Positions 1-7,062 of a DNA stretch of 39,030 nucleotides are shown here, piece by piece. Position numbers and translations under genes: made by a program. Location of the stretch: contig NZ_JAJSBI010000049.1 in the NCBI RefSeq assembly GCF_021261325.1, forward strand, positions 1-39,030, given 5' to 3'. Numbering within the stretch: position 1 is the stretch's first letter; each line of letters starts with the position of its first letter. The notes beneath the pieces are model-generated. The model was not told where the DNA came from. It saw only the letters and a list, made by a program, of their open reading frames with translations, and ran no database searches. This DNA is from Streptomyces guryensis (GTDB lineage: Bacteria; Actinomycetota; Actinomycetes; Streptomycetales; Streptomycetaceae).

Positions 1-107
1 CCCACACCCAAGCACTTCTCCGCCTGGCCCGACAACGGATCAACGTGCTGTTCGCCATGCTCCGCGACGGCACCTTCTACGAACCCAGAACCCCACGCCT
101 CGCTTGA
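1..107 (+). CDS. IS110-family transposase, C-terminal end (5' part outside window)
   Basis: The reading frame entering from the left edge ends at a TGA at 105-107. Its last residues contain RLARQRINVLFAMLRDGTFY, the conserved tail of IS110/IS116/IS902-type transposases (Transposase_20 region), where the recombinase ends with a helix followed by a G-T-F-Y motif. IS110 enzymes carry a DEDD catalytic domain and a serine-containing C-terminal domain. The DEDD part lies outside the window, so I cannot say whether the gene is intact. No inverted repeat is expected for this family, and I cannot place the element's right end. The call rests on family memory of this tail only. Confidence 0.75.
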   Translation, partial: HTQALLRLARQRINVLFAMLRDGTFYEPRTPRLA

Positions 108-207
108 CGAAAGACATAGAGGCCCCCCCCGGCCGGCGCAACGGCGGCGCCGAGCTGCCTGTCCTGCGCCTGCGCCCGAACCCGCGGCGGTCCGGACACC
201 GGCGCGC

Positions 208-1107
208 TCAGGCGCCGGCCCCGCTCGGCTTGTTCAGGAGGGCCAGTTCCTCCTCGCTCAGGCGAAGGGCGCCGGCGGCGATGTTCTCGGCGAGGTGGGC
301 CCGGTTGGCGGTGCCGGGGATGGCCAGCACGTGGGGTCCGCGGTGGAGTGTCCAGGCCAGCCGTATCTGGGCGGGCGTCGCATCATGGGCGCGGGCGACC
401 GCCTGGACACAGGCGTCCTGCTCCTGGGCGGCGGCAGCCTCGCGCCGCAGGCTGGAGATGGCGAAGAACGGCACGAAGGCGATGCTCTGCCTGAGGCACA
501 GGTCCACCAGTCCGCTCTCGTCGGCGCGGCGCCAGTCCAGGCCGTAGGAGTTCTGCACGCAGACCACGGGTGCGATCGCCCGGGCCTCGGCGACGTGCTG
601 CGGCCGGACGTTCGAGAGCCCGAGGTGGCGGACCAGGCCCGCAGCGCGCAGCTCGGCGAGGGCGCCGAAGTGCTCGGCGATCGAATCCCTGCCATCGTTT
701 CGCAGGTTCACCACGTCCAGGTGATCCCGGCCGAGCTGGCGCAGGTTCTCCTCGACCTGGCCGCGCAGCCGGTCGGGGCGGGCCATGGAGAGCCACTCGC
801 CGCAAGGATCGCGCCCCGGGCCGACCTTGGTCGCCACGACCACCTCGTCGCGCCAGGACGCGAGGGCCCGGTTGATGAGCTCGTTCGCGGAGCGCATCGG
901 CGAGAAGTAGAAGGCCGCCGTGTCGATGTGGTTGACACCCTGCTCGAACGCGCCGTGCAGCAGCCGTACGGCGGCATCGCGGTCGATCGCAGTGCCGTCG
1001 GAGTTCCCCATCATGCCGTTGCCGGTCAGCCGCATCGCGCCGTAGCCGACACGGTTCACCTCCAGGTCCCCGAGCTTCCAGGTCCCTGCCGCCGCTGCTG
1101 CGTTCAC
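208..1107 (-). CDS. Aldo/keto reductase, probable NADPH oxidoreductase
   Basis: A 299-residue protein, full length for the aldo/keto reductase superfamily, which folds as a TIM barrel and reduces carbonyls with NADPH in the cytoplasm. Visible elements are the N-terminal strand LEVNRVGYGAMRL (16-27), the D-x4-Y motif with Asp62 and Tyr67 in DTAAFYFSP, the catalytic Lys94 in VATKVGP, and a C-terminal region ending in an AxIPGT-type nucleotide-binding stretch (LAIPGTAN). The usual catalytic His after strand 4 (LDLYxxH) is missing: the sequence reads LDVVNLRND (130-138), a pattern I associate with the YdbC-like subgroup. The GTG start at 1105-1107 has GGAG at proper spacing upstream. It stands alone between an IS110 end and a broken ligase gene. 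Substrate unknown. Confidence 0.9.
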   Translation of the reverse strand: MNAAAAAGTWKLGDLEVNRVGYGAMRLTGNGMMGNSDGTAIDRDAAVRLLHGAFEQGVNHIDTAAFYFSPMRSANELINRALASWRDEVVVATKVGPGRDPCGEWLSMARPDRLRGQVEENLRQLGRDHLDVVNLRNDGRDSIAEHFGALAELRAAGLVRHLGLSNVRPQHVAEARAIAPVVCVQNSYGLDWRRADESGLVDLCLRQSIAFVPFFAISSLRREAAAAQEQDACVQAVARAHDATPAQIRLAWTLHRGPHVLAIPGTANRAHLAENIAAGALRLSEEELALLNKPSGAGA

Positions 1108-1245
1108 CGTGCTCCTTCACCTGTCGGTTCGTCAGGTTCTGGAGTATGAGGCGGCCGCGGGGTGCTTCGACAGGTCGACGGGCTGGGTGAAACGCCACAT
1201 CCGCATCGGGAACGAACCGTCACCGCACAGCCGTTGAACCTGGCG

Positions 1246-2079
1246 AGAGGTGCTCGATCAGGCCGCCGTGGAGCCGCGCTTGGATCCGGCGCCGTCCCCG
1301 GCAACGACCAGGGTGGTCTTCTTGGAGACGCCGGAGGAGGAGCGGGCCGCCGGCTTGTTCGATGAGCTCGTTCATCTGGTTGCGGCTGAGCTTCTCCAGG
1401 GGGCCGGTCACCGCGCCGGTGACCACGACCGTCATGCCGGCCGGCGGCCCGCCCTGCAGCGTCCCCGCTCTGCGTGCTCCCGCCGTCGGCGCCGGCGTCT
1501 TCGGTGGCCGGCGCGGGCGGGGTGGCGCCGGGTTCGCTCATGTTCACCCCGGCGGCGGCGAAACGATGAGCGGGGCGAGTCCGGCGAGTTCGGTGACGAG
1601 CGAGGGGGCCTTCTCGGTGCCGATGCCCTCGACCTGCTGCATCGTTTCCGCGTCGGCGGCGCGGATGTGGTCCATGGTGGCGAAGTGCCGGGCGATGCGG
1701 CGGGACATGGAACGGCCGGTGCCGCGCACCCCGAGCGCGCACAGCACCCGCGACAGCGGCTGTCCCTTGGCCGGGGCGATGGCGGACAGGAGGCTGTCGG
1801 TGCTGGTTGCGCCCATCCCCTCCGGAGCGAGGAGCTGATCGCGGGTGAGGGTGAACAGGCCGGCGAGGCCGGTGACCAGGCCGGCCTCGACGAGCTGGAC
1901 GACGCGGGTGGCGCCCAGGCCTTCGATGTCGAGCTGGTCGCGCGGCCTGCGGCGGTAGGAGAAGGGCGCGACGAGGTGGCAGTTGCGGCCCTGTTCGCAC
2001 CGCCGGCGTTCCTGGCTGGTGTCGATGCCGGATCCGAGCGCGGGCACACCTCGGGGAAGCCGATGGTCTGCTCCTCCAC
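1246..2079 (-). pseudogene. NAD+-dependent DNA ligase (LigA-type) C-terminal remnant, frameshifted
   Basis: Pieces of a LigA-type ligase read in order on the minus strand across three frame segments. About 2045-2079 gives GFPEVCPR, the start of the Cys4 zinc finger. About 1556-2045 gives GSGIDTSQERRRCEQGRNC, then the helix-hairpin-helix domain (LDIEGLGATRVVQLVEAGLV, ALGVRGTGRSMSRRIARHF, VEGIGTEKAPSLV). About 1330-1437 gives the BRCT start MTVVVTGAV...LSRNQMNEL, and one frame over SSSGVSKKTTLVVAGDG at about 1275-1345. Restoring one G near 2044 re-creates the expected CPRCGSGID. A second single-base slip lies near 1345. The adenylation domain with its KxDG motif and most of the OB fold are absent, so no ligase activity is possible. 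It is probably a decayed second ligase gene, not the housekeeping copy. Confidence 0.8.
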
Positions 2080-2257
2080 TCGACGGCGGCGGCCGCGCCA
2101 TGGGGCTATCAGACGTCGCCAGCAACGACATCGACTACATGGATTTCGAATTCTGACAAGGGAAACCCTGACCGCTTAAGCCTCGGGCACTTGAGCCGAA
2201 GGGCGATAGGTGTCAAGGCAGCGTGTTGTCACAAGGACTGTCGGCTCCTGTCAGCGG

Positions 2258-3151
2258 TCACGGGGTGAGTGCCGTGCGCAGGGTGGTGGCCATCAGATCG
2301 ATGGCTTCCTTCCCGGCCGGTACCGGGCCGGTGTGGGTGAAGTAGTGGTCGACACCCTCGAAGCAACGGTGGGTGACCGGAACGCCGGCAGCTTCCAGGG
2401 CCTTGGCGTATGCATCGCCCTCGTCGCGCAGGCGGTCGTTCTCCGAGGTGATCACCAGGGCGGGCGGCAGACCGGCGAGGTCGTCCGCCAGACCGGGCGA
2501 CACCAGCGGATGGGCGAGGTCGGCGGGATCAGGGACATAGGCGGCGGTGAAGACCCGCATGAGCTGAGGGGTGAGCAGGGGCTTGACGATGGGGGACTGC
2601 TTGGTGGCCGGGTCGGCGAGCTGGTCGAGCGGTGCCGAGTCGATGATCTGGAGGCGGGGCGTGAAGGTGCCGCGGTCCCGGGCGGTGCGGCACACCGCGG
2701 CGGTCAGGTTGGCCCCGGCGCTGTGTCCGCCTACGGCGAGTCGCGAACCGTCCCAGTTGTTGGCGGTGCCGTTCTCGGCCACCCAGGCGGTGACGTCGTA
2801 CGCCTGGGTGACGGGGGCGGGGTAGGGCCGCTGCGGGGCGACGGCGTAGTCCACGTTGATCACCACGCAGCCGGCTGTGGCGGCTATGTAGCGGCAGATG
2901 TGGTCGTCCTGCTGGGGGCGGGCAATCACGAACCCCCCGCCGTGGAAGTTGACGTACACGGGGGCAGGGGCTGCGGCGGCGGCCGACGGGCGGTAGACGG
3001 TGCACGTCACCGGTCCGGCGCCGGTCTCCACCCGGATGGATTCCGTGCGCTTCGGGATGTCGCTGAAGCGCAGATCCTTGTGCACGCGGCTCATCATTCG
3101 GCCGAGCAACAGCTGAACCCCTCTGGCCTGGATTCTGGGCCTGAATGACAT
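2258..3151 (-). CDS. Alpha/beta hydrolase of the hormone-sensitive-lipase (HSL) type, esterase
   Basis: A 297-residue serine hydrolase of the HSL (family IV) esterase group, usually cytosolic and acting on short acyl esters. From the start I prefer, the oxyanion-hole motif HGGGF is at 70-74, the nucleophile elbow GGHSAGAN puts Ser144 in place, Asp239 sits in SENDRLRDEG, and His269 in GVDHYF completes the triad. Length and order are normal. An in-frame upstream codon would add 24 residues and would place the start beyond the palindrome at 3181-3197. The ATG at 3149-3151 has GGGG eight bases upstream and leaves that palindrome in the leader, so I choose it. The gene stands alone on the minus strand. 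Substrate unknown. Confidence 0.9.
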   Translation of the reverse strand: MSFRPRIQARGVQLLLGRMMSRVHKDLRFSDIPKRTESIRVETGAGPVTCTVYRPSAAAAAPAPVYVNFHGGGFVIARPQQDDHICRYIAATAGCVVINVDYAVAPQRPYPAPVTQAYDVTAWVAENGTANNWDGSRLAVGGHSAGANLTAAVCRTARDRGTFTPRLQIIDSAPLDQLADPATKQSPIVKPLLTPQLMRVFTAAYVPDPADLAHPLVSPGLADDLAGLPPALVITSENDRLRDEGDAYAKALEAAGVPVTHRCFEGVDHYFTHTGPVPAGKEAIDLMATTLRTALTP

Positions 3152-3180
3152 GGCTGGACCCCATCGCTGCAAACTTAAAG

Positions 3181-3197
3181 TATCAGGATTCCTGATA
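3181..3197. promoter_or_regulatory. Perfect 17-bp palindrome, candidate operator of the esterase gene
   Basis: TATCAGGATTCCTGATA has two 8-base arms around a single central T. It lies 30 bases upstream of the preferred esterase start, in locally AT-rich DNA, as expected for an operator over a promoter. Size and symmetry fit a TetR- or MarR-type dimer. No regulator gene is adjacent. Binding is inferred. Confidence 0.65.
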
Positions 3198-3733
3198 ATG
3201 GAGGCTCGTCGCTGATCACGCAAGGGACAACCACGAGCCGACTGCCGAAGGGGGGACGGACGCTCCAGGCGTCAGAGGCAGCTCCGCTGTGGCGTTCGGG
3301 TGCGACCGGTTCATCTCGTCTCGCTCCGGCATGACTGCCTGGCCTGCTCATCCCGCTGCCCACAGGCGCCTCCAGAACCAGGCCGCGCTGGAGGGTGACG
3401 AGGCCTTCGCGGGCGCCTTCACCGCGGTGTGCGCCTGGCGACGGCCGATCAGGCTCATTTGGCGCCACTCCTCAGCAGGCGGCCGGATCATGCGTCGTAG
3501 GAGACGTCGTATATGGCCCGCAGTGAGTGACGTGCATCGTGGAATCGCAGGTCACGGTCTGGTGTGAGTGGCGATTCGCGGACTCGTGCCGGTCGGCGGC
3601 TGATGTCCATGCCGTAGATCATCGGGCAGGTCCTGTTCCGGCGGTCTGCCGGGTTCGGCTGCGCCCGTGACCGACGCCCGCCTGCGATCCGCCGGCAGGG
3701 CGGCACGCTATGAGGCCGCGGGAGGCTGCCGAG
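3198..3733. other. Stretch with no supported gene
   Basis: No frame on either strand gives a recognisable protein or a convincing start with a ribosome-binding site. A 44-codon minus-strand frame (about 3488-3622) contains HDARHS, faintly like a tyrosine-recombinase box, but without the rest of the domain. I treat the stretch as decayed intergenic DNA. Confidence 0.5.
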
Positions 3734-4180
3734 ATGCAGGAGCGGCAGTGGATCACCGCTCGCCGGAGCGGACTGGACGCCCTCGCCGAGCGGTTGGCCA
3801 AGCAGTTGCAGGAGGTGCGGGTCGAGCGGGAGGAACTGGCTATCGCGGAGCGGGTGTTGAATCCTCTGGCCGAGCAGGCCCAGGCCGATGTCGAGGCGGT
3901 CGCTCCGGTGTCGGTGGGGGTGGCCGGGAGGGCGGTACTGCTGATCCCGCACCGTAGCGACGCGGCCGACGAGGGTGCGCTGCCGGCCGGCTACCGCAGG
4001 ATCCTGGCGATCGTGCCAGAGGCGGACGGCCCGGTGCAGGTCAAGTTGGTTGGCGAGCGGCTGGGCCTGGACGCGTCGGTGTGCGGCAGGCTGGAGCCGC
4101 TGCGGGCGAAGATGACCAAGCTCGCCGACCGCGGCCGGCTGCACAAGCGCCCTGACGGGCGGTTCACCGCACGTCCATAG
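3734..4180 (+). CDS. Hypothetical protein: N-terminal coiled coil plus C-terminal winged-helix-like domain
   Basis: 148 residues. The N-terminal third (LDALAERLAKQLQEVRVEREELAIAERVL split over two heptad runs) is a charged, leucine-spaced coiled coil. The C-terminal half (VPEADGPVQVKLVGERLGLD, LEPLRAKMTKLADRGRLHKR, DGRF) has the helix-turn-helix and wing layout of a small DNA-binding domain. I remember similar unnamed proteins scattered through Streptomyces genomes, often near transposons, but I know no function. The ATG at 3734 follows GGGAGG at 3719-3724; an in-frame ATG at 3710 lacks such a site. It could be a regulator or an element-borne accessory protein. Confidence 0.65.
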   Translation: MQERQWITARRSGLDALAERLAKQLQEVRVEREELAIAERVLNPLAEQAQADVEAVAPVSVGVAGRAVLLIPHRSDAADEGALPAGYRRILAIVPEADGPVQVKLVGERLGLDASVCGRLEPLRAKMTKLADRGRLHKRPDGRFTARP

Positions 4181-4244
4181 CTGGGCGGGGCCGGGGGGCT
4201 GCGATCGTCATCCGGCAAGACTCGCCCGATTCCCGACCGGCTTG

Positions 4245-4260
4245 CCATATACCGATATGG
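4245..4260. promoter_or_regulatory. Inverted repeat CCATAT-N4-ATATGG, candidate ArsR operator
   Basis: Six-base arms separated by ACCG lie immediately before the arsR-type gene, in an AT-rich patch inside GC-rich DNA. ArsR proteins usually repress their own promoter through such 12-2-12 or shorter dyads. Its closeness to the start codons (4265, 4268, 4277) means bound repressor would cover the promoter or the start of transcription. Inferred from position and symmetry. Confidence 0.55.
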
Positions 4261-4264
4261 GAAT

Positions 4265-4618
4265 ATGATGGCGGCCATGGCACGAGCAGCGACGACGTCG
4301 GACGCGTTCAACGCGATCGCCGAGCCGCAGCGCCGGGACATCCTGGCGCTGCTGCGGGCGGGTGAGCGGCCGGTGAGCGACCTGGCCGAGGAGCTGGGGA
4401 TGAGCCAGCCGGGGGCGTCCAAGCACCTGCGGGTGCTCCGGGAGGTGGGGCTGGTTCGGGTCCGCGGGGCGGGCAAGCAGCGCCTCTACGGCCTGGACGC
4501 CCGCGGGCTGCGGCCGGTCCACGAGTGGGTCGGCGGATTCGAGCGGTTCTGGAACGAGAGTTTCGACCGGCTGGACACCTACGTGCAGGACCTCAAGCGG
4601 ACACGGCAGGAGGAATGA
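4265..4618 (+). CDS. ArsR-family (SdpR/ScbR-like winged helix) transcriptional repressor
   Basis: A 113-117-residue winged-helix protein. DAFNAIAEPQRRDILALL is the typical first helices, VSDLAEELGMSQPGASKHLRVLREVGLV is the helix-turn-helix, and GKQRLYGLD is the wing. The metal-binding ELCVC motif of true arsenic sensors is absent, as in the SdpR/YczG-like branch that sits with AHSA1 genes. Three in-frame ATGs (4265, 4268, 4277) compete and none has an ideal ribosome-binding site. The core homology begins just after 4277, so translation may be from a very short leader. It is first in a three-gene operon, 3 bases from the next gene, and probably represses it through the dyad at 4245-4260. Confidence 0.9.
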   Translation: MMAAMARAATTSDAFNAIAEPQRRDILALLRAGERPVSDLAEELGMSQPGASKHLRVLREVGLVRVRGAGKQRLYGLDARGLRPVHEWVGGFERFWNESFDRLDTYVQDLKRTRQEE

Positions 4619-4621
4619 CCG

Positions 4622-5128
4622 ATGGCAGGGGCAAGGCAGGAAACGGGGGCGGAGCCGGCGACGGCCGACCGGGAGATCGTGATCTCCCGGGTCATCGACG
4701 CCCCTCGGGAGCTGGTGTTCGAGGCGTTCACCGAGGTCCGGCACCTGTCGCGGTGGTGGGGTCCGGACGGGTTCACCACCACCACGCGGTCCTTCGAGTT
4801 CCGCGAGGGCGGGGAGTGGGACTTCGTGCTGCACGGGCCGGACGGCACCGACTACTCCGAGTGGATCCGCTGGCTGCGGATCGCCCCGCCGGAGCGGATC
4901 GCGCTGCTGCATGGCGAGTCCCGCGACGACCCGAACGCCTTCGAGTCGGTCCTGACCTTCGCGCCGGACGGCGCGGCGACCCGGATCGTGATGCGCACAG
5001 TGTTCCCCAGCAAGGAACTGCGCGACCAGGCGGTCGAGAAGTACCACGCGATCGAGGGCGGCCGGCAGACCCTGAGCAACCTGGCGGCCTACGTCACCGA
5101 GATCGTCCGGAAGGAGGCGGAGGGCTGA
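4622..5128 (+). CDS. SRPBCC / AHSA1-domain protein
   Basis: A 168-residue single-domain protein of the START/SRPBCC fold, AHSA1 subgroup. EIVISRVIDAPRELVFEAFTE is the first strand and helix, the H-L-x-R-W-W-G-P motif (HLSRWWGPDGF) is clear, and the C-terminal helix runs through the last 30 residues. These proteins form a deep hydrophobic pocket. In bacteria the ArsR-AHSA1 pair is common and the ligand is generally unknown. The gene starts 3 bases after the ArsR stop and its TGA overlaps the next ATG (TGATG), indicating translational coupling. Confidence 0.9.
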   Translation: MAGARQETGAEPATADREIVISRVIDAPRELVFEAFTEVRHLSRWWGPDGFTTTTRSFEFREGGEWDFVLHGPDGTDYSEWIRWLRIAPPERIALLHGESRDDPNAFESVLTFAPDGAATRIVMRTVFPSKELRDQAVEKYHAIEGGRQTLSNLAAYVTEIVRKEAEG

Positions 5129-5748
5129 TGGCCGGGAAGGTGTTCTTCAGCGTGTCGATGTCGCTGGACGGGTTCATCGCGCCCGAGTCCCTCGGGGACT
5201 TGATGGGGCAGCAGTGGATGGAACTGCAGCAGTGGATCTTCCCGCAGCGGTTCTTCCGGGAGAACCTGAAGCTGGGCGAGGGCGGCGAGGAGGGGCGCGA
5301 CAACGACATCCTGCGGGAGACGTACGAGCGCACCGGCGCAAGCGTCATGGGCAAGCGCATGTTCGACGCCGGCGAGCAGATGTGGCCGGAGGAGGCGCCG
5401 TTCCACACGCCGGTCTTCGTCGTGACGCACACCAAGCGTGACCCCTGGGAGCGGCCGGGCGGGACCACGTTCCACTTCGTCAACGACGGCATCGAGACCG
5501 CGCTCGACCAGGCCCGCGAGGCCGCCGGCGACCGCGACGTCCGCATCGCGGGCGGCGGCGCGACGATCCTGGAGTACGTGAACGCCGGCCTGATCGACGA
5601 GTTCTCGATCGCGCTGTCGCCCGTGCTGTTCGGCTCCGGAATCCGCCTGTTCGAGGGCGTGGACGCGTCCAGGGTCGCGCTGCAGCCGATCCGTTCGGAG
5701 CCGTCGTCGCGGGTGACGCACCTGACCTACGCCGTGCACCCACGGTAG
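5128..5748 (+). CDS. Dihydrofolate-reductase-like protein (RibD C-terminal domain family)
   Basis: 206 residues. KVFFSVSMSLDGFIAP is the typical start of the RibD_C/DHFR-like family, ASVMGKRMFD the second strand-helix unit, FVVTHTKRDPW the central strand, and VRIAGGGATILEYVNAGLIDEFSIALSPVLFGSGIRLF (in parts) the cofactor-binding glycine-rich and terminal region. The family binds NADPH; most stand-alone members have no assigned substrate. The start codon shares one base with the AHSA1 stop. As third gene of arsR-ahsA1-dhfr it is a familiar actinomycete arrangement with unknown physiology. Confidence 0.9.
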   Translation: MAGKVFFSVSMSLDGFIAPESLGDLMGQQWMELQQWIFPQRFFRENLKLGEGGEEGRDNDILRETYERTGASVMGKRMFDAGEQMWPEEAPFHTPVFVVTHTKRDPWERPGGTTFHFVNDGIETALDQAREAAGDRDVRIAGGGATILEYVNAGLIDEFSIALSPVLFGSGIRLFEGVDASRVALQPIRSEPSSRVTHLTYAVHPR

Positions 5749-5802
5749 CCGCGCCACCACTCCACCCTGGCGATCCGAGCACCCACGGCGCACACGCTCG
5801 GA

Positions 5803-6380
5803 TCAGCGGGCCACCAGGGCCAGGGGCTGTGCGGGTCCGCGAAGTAGACCGCGACGCCAGGTGTCGAGCCTGAACTGCGCGTGCTGGGAGAGCTCCTTGC
5901 CGCGGTCCCAGGTCAGCGACCGGCGTAGCTGTTCGGGAAGCGTTGTGATCACCGGCGTGAGTGCCTTGTTCATCGACAGTGCGCCATAGCCGGCAAGGGC
6001 GGGCCCGTTCTTGGTGCGCGGGATCGTGCCGTGCCCCTCCTCGCGGGGCAGGTGGACCAGCATGGTGAACCGGGTGGTTCGCTCGACCAATGTGCCGATC
6101 GCCGACCGGTTGAGCCCGATGATCAAGTCTCCCTCCCAGTGCCCGGGGACGGCGCGGTCGTCTGCCTCGGCCGGACACTCGCTGATCATGACCTCTGGCG
6201 AGACCTGGGCCCAGGCCTTGCGCCGGGTGCGGGCGCGCGGGACACGCAGTGCCCGCCCGGTGCGCAGGCAGGCGACCAGCTCGCGTTTGAGCGCGCCGCG
6301 GCTCTCGACGTAGCGGGCCTGGTAGATCGCCTCGTGCGAGATGCGGATCGACGCGTCCTCGGGGAAATCGGCCTTCTCCG
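5803..6380 (-). pseudogene. IS30-family transposase remnant
   Basis: The minus strand carries RISHEAIYQARYVESRGALKR, ACLRTGRALRVPRARTRRKAW, and then MISECPAEADDRAVPGHWEGDL with TLVERTTRFTMLVHLP. This is the IS30 sequence from the region before the first catalytic Asp (GHWEGDL) to the middle of the DDE domain. After LTWDRGKELSQHAQFRLDT the expected DPHSPWQRGxNENxNG with the catalytic Glu is lost through a frameshift, and the frame stops at 5803. The N-terminal HTH half is missing because the sequence breaks at about 6378-6383, where an IS5-family fragment begins. Dead by both criteria. Confidence 0.85.
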
Positions 6381-7049
6381 TCTACGGCTACTTCGCCAAG
6401 TGGCAGAAGGACGGCATCTTCGCCCAGCTCAACGGCCTGCTGCGGGAGTTGGTCCGCGAGCAGGAGGGCCGCAGCACCGAGCCATCGGCCTGCGTGATCG
6501 ATGCACAGAGCGTGAAGACCTCCACCAGCGTCCCCGTCACGAGCCAGGGCATGGACAACGCCAAGAACATTGTGGGCCGCAAGCGGAGCATCGTGACCGA
6601 CAGCCTCGGCCTCCTGCTCGCGGTCCTGGTCACCGCAGCCAGCGTCCAGGACTCCAACGCTGGCACCCGCCTGCTCGACCAGGTCGCCGCTGACCACCCC
6701 ACGATCCGCAAGACCTGGGTGGACGGCGGCAACCGCAAGAGCCTCGTCGAGCACGCCGCCGCCCTCGGCATCGACATGGAGATCAGCACCCTCACCCCCG
6801 GCACCAGGGGATTCACCCCGATATCCAAACGCTTGGCCGTGGAACGGACCTATGGCTGGCTGATGCTGAACCGCGGTCTGGCCCGCGACTACGAGGCTCT
6901 CCCGGCCCGTTCCGAGGCCATGATCCACCTCGCCATGACCGACCTGATGGCCCGCCGCCTCACCGGCGAAGCCACCATCTCCTGGCGCAACCCGACATCA
7001 CCGGATCAAATACGCATCCCAGGATGAAAGAGAGGGAGGAAACGACCTC
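6381..7049 (+). mobile_element. IS5-family element, 5'-truncated copy (copy 1)
   Basis: From about 6381 the sequence is closely similar to the complete element at 7053-8178, starting in the middle of the transposase at VYGYFAKWQ and running to the right terminal repeat ...CGACCTC at 7049. The left part (start codon, N-terminal domain and left repeat) is missing and replaced by IS30 sequence. The remaining frame reaches TGA at 7025-7027 and keeps the catalytic residues: Asp in CVIDAQS, Asp in TWVDGGN, and Glu in AVERTYGW. Without an N-terminus and left repeat it cannot act as an autonomous element. Confidence 0.85.
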
Positions 7050-7062
7050 TAAGAGGTCGTTT
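7040..7062. repeat. Perfect 11-bp stem formed by two abutting IS ends
   Basis: AAACGACCTCT and AGAGGTCGTTT face each other around a single A. The left arm is the right terminal repeat of truncated copy 1; the right arm is the left terminal repeat of complete copy 2. The shared TAA between the two elements (7050-7052) serves as target for both. Confidence 0.85.

Noticed and set aside
2100..2156. Short plus-strand frame ending SNDIDYMDFEF-stop
   Set aside because: It could be the tail of a lost gene, but it is 18 codons long, has no ribosome-binding site and matches no family I know.
3488..3622. 44-codon minus-strand frame with HDARHS, like a tyrosine-recombinase box
   Set aside because: The surrounding catalytic Arg, Lys and Tyr motifs are absent, so the match is probably chance.
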